A stretch of 64,000 nucleotides of DNA from Brachybacterium paraconglomeratum. Lineage in GTDB: Bacteria > Actinomycetota > Actinomycetes > Actinomycetales > Dermabacteraceae. The position numbers and the translations under genes are program-made. Within the stretch, counting starts at the first letter, position 1. Each line of letters opens with the position of its first letter. Positions 57,572 through 64,000 of the stretch are shown here, piece after piece. The stretch is from assembly GCF_003994255.1 (NCBI RefSeq), contig NZ_ML133851.1:620001-684000 (forward strand), read 5' to 3'. Below the pieces are notes generated by a model that was not told the origin of the DNA, did not search any database, and saw only the letters and a list, made by a program, of their open reading frames with translations.

Positions 57572-58033
57572 TCAGCGGGCGGTGAGCACCGCGCGGATCG
57601 CGGCGAGGGTGGCGGGGATGCCCTCCCGTGCCGCCGCATGGCGGATCGCGTTCTCCTCCTCCGCCCGCTCGCCGTAGCGCTCGACGAACACCTTCTCCAG
57701 GTGCTCGGTGGTGCGGGTGTACTCCGTCAGCTCGGTCCCGCCGCCGTCCGCCGGCCGCATCCGGTAGCCCCATTCGGCCCGCCCCGGGCCGACGGACCAG
57801 GCGAAGTGCTCCCCGGGCACGTCCGCGATCACCTCGGAGACGGTCTGCCACTCCCTCTCCAGGGTGCGGTTGTGGCCGATGAACCGGGCGCCGACGCCGC
57901 GCCGCTCGTCCTCCCACTCGCAGCGGTGGCACTGCCGGCTCCACTCCCCCGTCCGGGTGACGTCGCTGAGCAGCGCGTGCACCTCCTCCGGGGCGGCGTC
58001 GACGTGGATCGAGTCCTGCAGCTCATAGGTCAT
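57572..58033 (-). CDS. SRPBCC (START-like) superfamily protein
   Basis: A 153-residue single START-like domain. IHVDAAPEEVHALLSDVTRTGEWSRQCHRCEWEDE is the typical N-terminal cyclase/dehydrase-like segment, followed by strands ending in TEYTRTTEHLEKVFVERYGER and a long C-terminal helix. Such proteins bind small hydrophobic ligands. No partner gene is evident. ATG at 58033. Confidence 0.85.
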   Translation of the reverse strand: MTYELQDSIHVDAAPEEVHALLSDVTRTGEWSRQCHRCEWEDERRGVGARFIGHNRTLEREWQTVSEVIADVPGEHFAWSVGPGRAEWGYRMRPADGGGTELTEYTRTTEHLEKVFVERYGERAEEENAIRHAAAREGIPATLAAIRAVLTAR

Positions 58034-58075
58034 GGCGTCATTGTGCCGTGCACGACGCCCCCGGGCCCGGACAGC

Positions 58076-58113
58076 GACGAGCCCCGACCCTCGTCAGAGG
58101 ATCGGGGCTCGTC
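58076..58113 (-). terminator. Hairpin terminator after groL
   Basis: A stem GACGAGCCCCGA with its complement at 58102-58113, with a small inner CCTC/GAGG stem, 35 bases after the groL stop codon. Confidence 0.75.
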
Positions 58114-58147
58114 GAGCGCTCGGGTGGAGCGGCAGGTGATCAGGAGA

Positions 58148-59854
<1,707 letters not shown>

Positions 59855-59950
59855 TCATGTCCCACGGCGCCGACGCCCTCACGGGGCCGGAATGTTCAGG
59901 TCCCGGTGCGCGGGGGCTGTCACTCCCGTGCACCGAGTGCCAGATCATCA

Positions 59951-59977
59951 TAAGCACTCTGCCCCTGAGAGTGCTAA
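59951..59977 (-). promoter_or_regulatory. CIRCE element (HrcA operator) for groL
   Basis: TAAGCACTC-N9-GAGTGCTAA, one base off the consensus TTAGCACTC-N9-GAGTGCTAA, 169 bases before the groL start codon. The remaining 59783-60179 intergenic sequence holds no gene: the groL leader on one side and GC-rich repeats of the type CGCCGACGGGC at about 60045-60080 on the other. Confidence 0.9.
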
Positions 59978-60114
59978 CTCTCCGCGAGGAGCGGACACGG
60001 CCCCGTCGGCCGGGCCGGACGTCGCCCGGGGGCCGTCTCGCCGAACGGCGCCGACGGGCTCGCCGGACGGCGCCGACGGGCACGCCCTGTCCCGCCCCAC
60101 GGCCCGCACACGCG

Positions 60115-60150
60115 GACGCGCCGCCCCTCCCGGAGGAGGAGCGGCGCGTC
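60115..60150 (-). terminator. Hairpin terminator after LytR_C gene
   Basis: A 10-bp stem (GACGCGCCGC at 60115 with its complement at 60141) with near-pairing bases inside, 30 bases after the stop codon. Confidence 0.65.
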
Positions 60151-60179
60151 GCGGGGCCGCAGGGGCGTGCGAGGAGGGA

Positions 60180-60803
60180 TCAGCCCTCGCCCTCGCCGCC
60201 CTCGCCGCCCTGATCACCCTGGTCGCCGTCGCCGCCCTCGCCGCCGCCGTCACCGGGCTCGGTGACCGCGATGAAGGTCAGGGGCGAGTCGTACTCGTCG
60301 CTCTGGCGGGCCTCGCCGGCGCCGACCTGCTCGGCGAGCGCCTGGGCGGTGTCCGCGTCGGCCTCGTCGCGGTAGAACACGACGGGCTCCTGCTGGGGGC
60401 TGTCGGCGGTGGCGACGCTGACGTCCTCCCAACCCTCGCCCTGGAGCTCCTCCTGCCAGGTGCCGGCGAGGCCGTTGATGCTGCCGGCGTTGATCACCTG
60501 GACGGGCACGGAGAGGTCGGGCTCCGGGGCGGGCTCCTCCGAGGGGCTCTCCTCGGGGGCGGCCTCGCTCGAGGCGCTCTCCGACGCGGAGGCCGGGCCC
60601 TCGGCGCCGTCGTCGCCGCCGCCCATGCCGCCGATCACGAAGAGCAGCACCACCAGCAGCACCACGGCCGCGCCGATGATGATGATGTACAGCAGGTTCT
60701 CCCGCCAGAAGGGGAGCTCGGCGCGGTGGGCGCCGTGGAAGGTGACGGCGTCCGCCTCGTCGTCGAATCGGTCCGGCGGGTAGGGATACTGGGAATCAGC
60801 CAC
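60180..60803 (-). CDS. LytR_C-domain membrane protein
   Basis: A 207-residue protein with one transmembrane helix (about 40-62), a Ser/Glu/Pro-rich linker, and an outer LytR_C domain ([20 protein letters not shown]). The C-terminus is a Gly/Asp/Glu repeat. LytR_C domains bind or sense wall components in actinobacteria. The start is GTG at 60803; ATG at 60818 is the alternative and would use a TTA codon at position two. It is followed by a terminator and is on the same strand as groL. Confidence 0.85.
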   Translation of the reverse strand: MADSQYPYPPDRFDDEADAVTFHGAHRAELPFWRENLLYIIIIGAAVVLLVVLLFVIGGMGGGDDGAEGPASASESASSEAAPEESPSEEPAPEPDLSVPVQVINAGSINGLAGTWQEELQGEGWEDVSVATADSPQQEPVVFYRDEADADTAQALAEQVGAGEARQSDEYDSPLTFIAVTEPGDGGGEGGDGDQGDQGGEGGEGEG

Positions 60804-60865
60804 GGACCCATTTAACATGGTCGACCCGGATCGGGGGTGGAGCACACGCCCCGGAGACGGATGGC

Positions 60866-61249
60866 TCAGGCCACGCGATGGTCGCCGCCGAGGGAGGCGC
60901 CGCCGTCCTCGGAGGTGCGCCGGGCGCGGAGCCGGTTGACGACGGCGGGGGCCGCGCGCAGCGCCGCCGGCTCGTCGAGCAGGGCGTTCAGCCGCACGTA
61001 GTAGGCGACCTTCGACAGGCCGATCTCCTCGCGGATCGCCCGCTCCTTCGCGCCGACGTAGCGGAAGGTGCGCCCCTCGAGCGCGAGGATCCGGCGGTCC
61101 CGCTCGGTGAGCGCCCCCTGCGGCCCCGGCAGCGCGACCTCGGACGGCACGCGCTCGGACGCCGAGCTCTCCGACGACATGCGCTCCGACGAGGGGGCGT
61201 CGGTGGCGCGCACGTCGGCGCGGGCGGGCTCGTCGGAGGCGGAGGGCAT
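60866..61249 (-). CDS. DUF3263 protein
   Basis: A 127-residue actinobacterial protein. An acidic/Ser-rich N-terminus of about 45 residues precedes the DUF3263 helix bundle: [48 protein letters not shown]. The helix-turn-helix-like shape suggests DNA or sigma-factor-like binding, but no role is established. ATG at 61249 has TAGCCT ending six bases upstream, so the mRNA is probably leaderless. Confidence 0.88.
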   Translation of the reverse strand: MPSASDEPARADVRATDAPSSERMSSESSASERVPSEVALPGPQGALTERDRRILALEGRTFRYVGAKERAIREEIGLSKVAYYVRLNALLDEPAALRAAPAVVNRLRARRTSEDGGASLGGDHRVA

Positions 61250-61255
61250 GGACCG

Positions 61256-61261
61256 AGGCTA
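61256..61261 (-). promoter_or_regulatory. -10 box TAGCCT for DUF3263 gene
   Basis: TAGCCT on the minus strand ends six bases before the ATG; there is no Shine-Dalgarno site, indicating a leaderless transcript. Confidence 0.55.
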
Positions 61262-61381
61262 CGCACCTGCGCCCGCTCCCCCGCGTTGCCACGCCGCCGC
61301 CCTGCGCAGGTCGTGAGGGATGCCTCGCCGGGAGGGCCGATGCGCCCCGACGGCGCCGTCCGCGGATGGTTGACTGCCTCC

Positions 61382-62059
61382 ATGCCTGCTCCCCTGACCG
61401 AGATCATCGCCCCCGACTGGGCCGAGGCCCTCCGCCCCGTCGAGAACCGCCTCCACGAGATCGGCGGCTTCCTGCGTGAGGAGGTCCGCGCGGGCCGCGG
61501 CTACCTGCCCGCCGGCGAGGCGGTGCTGCGCGCCTTCACCCGGCCGATGTCCGAGGTGCGGGTGCTGATCGTCGGCCAGGACCCGTATCCCACGCCGGGT
61601 CACCCGATCGGTCTGTCCTTCGCGGTGGAGCGGCACGTGCGCCCGCTCCCCCGCTCCCTGACCAACATCTACAAGGAGCTCGAGAGCGATCTCGGCATCG
61701 TCCCCGCCGCGCACGGCGACCTCTCCTCCTGGCAGGCCCAGGGGGTGCTGCTGCTGAACCGGGTCCTCACCGTCGCGCCCGGCGCCCCGGCCTCCCACCG
61801 ACGTCGCGGCTGGGAGGAGGTCACCGAGCACGCGATCCGCGCCCTGGTGGCACGCGGCGGGCCGCTCGCGGCGATCCTCTGGGGCCGCGACGCGCAGTCG
61901 CTGATCCCGCTGCTGGGCGAGGTGCCGCATGTGGCGAGCCCGCACCCGAGCCCGCTGTCGGCCTCCCGTGGCTTCTTCGGCTCCCGTCCCTTCTCGCAGG
62001 TGAACGCGCTGCTCGAGGCGCAGGGAGCCGGACCCGTGGACTGGCGGATCCGGGACTGA
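61382..62059 (+). CDS. ung: Uracil-DNA glycosylase
   Basis: A 225-residue family 1 UDG that removes uracil from DNA. The water-activating Asp67 lies in [20 protein letters not shown], the uracil-binding region has LLLNRVLTV, and the minor-groove loop is [14 protein letters not shown] with the catalytic His. Length is typical. ATG at 61382 has no strong ribosome site. It is divergent from the DUF3263 gene. Confidence 0.95.
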   Translation: MPAPLTEIIAPDWAEALRPVENRLHEIGGFLREEVRAGRGYLPAGEAVLRAFTRPMSEVRVLIVGQDPYPTPGHPIGLSFAVERHVRPLPRSLTNIYKELESDLGIVPAAHGDLSSWQAQGVLLLNRVLTVAPGAPASHRRRGWEEVTEHAIRALVARGGPLAAILWGRDAQSLIPLLGEVPHVASPHPSPLSASRGFFGSRPFSQVNALLEAQGAGPVDWRIRD

Positions 62060-62247
62060 GGCCGGGTTGGGACCGGGCCCGGTCCGAGAGCGCGCCGGTC
62101 CCGCCGCGGGGGCGGGCCCCCGGCCTCGCGCCCGACGGGGCGGGAGGAGACCGCCCGGTCCGTCGGCCTCCCAGGGCCTCGCACGACCGCGCCGGACACT
62201 ACTGTGGGGGCATCGCGTCCGCCGTCCCAGCCGCCGTGGAGGTCCCG

Positions 62248-64000
62248 ATGCCCCTGAACCCCGCCCAGTTCTCCCCGCAGGGCCCAGGGGTCGACTACGA
62301 CCCGCACTGGTACCGCAAGGCCGTGTTCTACGAGGTGCTGGTGCGCGCCTTCGCCGACGGCAACGGCGACGGGACCGGGGACTTCACCGGGCTCATCGAG
62401 CGCCTGGACTACCTGCAGTGGCTCGGCATCGACTGCCTGTGGCTGCCGCCCTTCTTCGCCTCCCCGCTGCGGGACGGCGGCTACGACATCTCCGACTACG
62501 AGCAGGTGCTGCCGGAGTTCGGCTCGATCACCGACTTCGAGCGGCTGGTCTCCGAAGCGCACCGGCGCGGGATCCGCGTGATCATCGACCTGCCGATGAA
62601 CCACACCTCCGACAAGCACCCCTGGTTCCTCGAGTCCCGCTCCGACCCCGAGGGCCCGTACGGGGACTTCTACGTCTGGTCCGACACGGACGAGAAGTAC
62701 CAGGACGCGCGCATCATCTTCGTGGACACCGAGGAGAGCAACTGGTCCTTCGACCCGGTGCGCCGGCAGTTCTTCTGGCACCGCTTCTTCTCCCACCAGC
62801 CGGACCTGAACTTCGAGAACCCCGCGGTGCGCGAGGCGATGTTCGAGGTGGTGCGGTTCTGGCTGGACAAGGGCATCGACGGTTTCCGCGCCGACGCGAT
62901 CCCGTACCTCTTCGAGGAGGAGGGCACCGACGGGGAGAACCTGCCGGCCACCCACGAGTTCCTCGCCGAGCTGCGAGAGTTCGTGGACGAGAGCTGGCCG
63001 GGCCGCGTGATCATCGCCGAGGCGAACCAGTGGCCGGCCGACGTGGTGGAGTACTTCGGCACCCCTGAGCGGCCCGAGTGCCACATGTGCTTCCACTTCC
63101 CGGTGATGCCGCGGCTGTTCTACGCGCTGCGCGAGGGCAGCGCCCGCCACATCATCGACATCCTCGAGGACACCCCCGAGATCCCCGCCGGCGCCCAGTG
63201 GGGCACCTTCCTGCGCAACCACGACGAGCTGACCCTCGAGATGGTCTCCGGCGAGGACCGCTCGGCGATGCTCGGCTGGTACGCGCCCGATACGCGGATG
63301 CGCGCGAACGTCGGCATCCGTCGGCGACTGGCACCGCTGCTGGACAACTCCCGCTCCGAGCTCGAGCTGATCCACGCCCTGCTGCTGTCCCTGCCCGGCT
63401 CCCCGTTCCTCTACTACGGGGACGAGATCGCGATGGGCGACAACATCTGGCTCGAGGACCGCGACGCGGTGCGCACCCCGATGCAGTGGACCCCGGACCG
63501 CAACGCCGGATTCAGCGAGATCACCGACCCGGGCAAGCTCTACCTGCCGGTGATCCAGTCGCTCGTCTACCACTACTCGACCACCAACGTCGAGGCGCAC
63601 ATGGCGCACTCCGGCTCCCTGCTGCACTTCGTGCGGTGGATGCTCGCGGTGCGCAAGGAGCACGACGCCTTCGGGCTCGGCGCGTACCGGAACATCCCTG
63701 CGGACTCCGAGCGGGTGCTCGCCTTCACCCGCACCTACGACGGCGCCGAGCACGGCGAGGACGCGGAGGCGCACGCCGAGACGCTGCTGTGCGTGTTCAA
63801 CCTGTCCTCCCAGCCGGTCACCGCGAGGCTCGAGATGACCGGGATGGACCGACGCACCGTCCGGGACCTCTTCGGCGGGCACGAGTTCCCGGCGGTGGAC
63901 GAGGCCGGCACCCTCACCCTCACCCTCGGCGGGCACGGGTTCTACTGGCTGAAGGTGCGCCCGCTGGACGCCCACGGCGAGCCGATGACGACCACCACCG
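62248..64000 (+). CDS. treS: Trehalose synthase, 3' end outside window
   Basis: 584 residues are visible and the gene runs off the window, probably close to its end. It is a GH13 enzyme interconverting maltose and trehalose. WYRKAVFYEVLVRAFADGNGDG starts the barrel; catalytic residues are Asp216 (GFRADAIPYL), Glu258 (IIAEANQW) and Asp326 (LRNHDELTLE). The C-terminal beta domain ends near HGFYWLKVRPLD. ATG at 62248 follows GGAGG. In actinobacteria treS is often next to a maltokinase gene, which would lie beyond the window. Confidence 0.94.
   Translation, partial: MPLNPAQFSPQGPGVDYDPHWYRKAVFYEVLVRAFADGNGDGTGDFTGLIERLDYLQWLGIDCLWLPPFFASPLRDGGYDISDYEQVLPEFGSITDFERLVSEAHRRGIRVIIDLPMNHTSDKHPWFLESRSDPEGPYGDFYVWSDTDEKYQDARIIFVDTEESNWSFDPVRRQFFWHRFFSHQPDLNFENPAVREAMFEVVRFWLDKGIDGFRADAIPYLFEEEGTDGENLPATHEFLAELREFVDESWPGRVIIAEANQWPADVVEYFGTPERPECHMCFHFPVMPRLFYALREGSARHIIDILEDTPEIPAGAQWGTFLRNHDELTLEMVSGEDRSAMLGWYAPDTRMRANVGIRRRLAPLLDNSRSELELIHALLLSLPGSPFLYYGDEIAMGDNIWLEDRDAVRTPMQWTPDRNAGFSEITDPGKLYLPVIQSLVYHYSTTNVEAHMAHSGSLLHFVRWMLAVRKEHDAFGLGAYRNIPADSERVLAFTRTYDGAEHGEDAEAHAETLLCVFNLSSQPVTARLEMTGMDRRTVRDLFGGHEFPAVDEAGTLTLTLGGHGFYWLKVRPLDAHGEPMTTTT

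Overview
The window is high-GC (roughly 70 percent or more), densely coded DNA from an actinobacterium. The gene content points to the order Micrococcales, and a Brachybacterium- or Dermabacter-like genus is my best guess. Clade markers include an XPB-type helicase with its helicase-associated partner, a DUF3263 protein, a LytR_C-domain protein, a DUF4031 protein, a CIRCE-controlled groL with no groES beside it, trehalose synthase and many GTG starts. Several genes have a TAGCCT- or TATGCT-like -10 box 6 to 11 bases before the start codon, which suggests leaderless transcripts.

Region by region. 1-7.3 kb: end of a DUF4287-like gene, a GH3 lipoprotein, a repeat-rich intergenic stretch, a ThiD-like kinase, two tandem membrane-anchored paralogues, cardiolipin synthase and a Bax-inhibitor-1-like protein. 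7.5-14.7 kb: a cystathionine gamma-synthase/lyase-type enzyme, an MFS exporter divergent from a ROK regulator, YggS, a tRNA with anticodon UAA, and a helicase-associated protein. 14.8-20.6 kb: a small membrane protein, gnd with a second structured repeat array on its stop codon, two tandem multi-pass membrane paralogues and the XPB helicase. 20.7-26.1 kb: a LapA-like protein, then a PhoP/PhoR-like two-component system followed by a Tat-exported PhoX phosphatase with a PHO-box-like repeat in its promoter, so probably a phosphate-starvation unit. 26.3-33.2 kb: a minus-strand run of RNase HI-DUF4440 fusion, DUF418 and DUF4031, then a methyltransferase-GNAT pair, then a GH2 glycosidase. 33.5-39.4 kb: DEAD-box RNA helicase with a structured leader, rhodanese, acyl-CoA synthetase, ArsR plus CDF metal exporter, and a small membrane protein. 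39.7-48.2 kb: a seven-gene operon with all junctions overlapping (flavin hydroxyacid oxidase, aminotransferase, five-part peptide-type ABC importer in four genes, GNAT). 48.2-54.4 kb: a Phd/VapC toxin-antitoxin pair, an M50-like protease, two divergent luciferase-like monooxygenases, a lipoprotein, an EEP-family hydrolase and a CPBP-like membrane protein. 54.4-64 kb: a TRAP transporter, SRPBCC protein, groL, LytR_C protein, DUF3263 protein, ung and the start of treS.

The most unusual signal is a pair of three-unit tandem repeat arrays (about 1.78-1.94 kb and 15.24-15.39 kb). Each sits on the stop codon of a minus-strand gene and has a period of about 56 bp. Each unit can fold into the same two-stem hairpin. 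The two arrays differ in sequence, but the differences preserve pairing: a swapped base pair, a base pair deleted on both sides, and G-U wobbles. This looks like a structured, spreading element. A separate 80-bp interrupted palindrome lies just beyond the first array.
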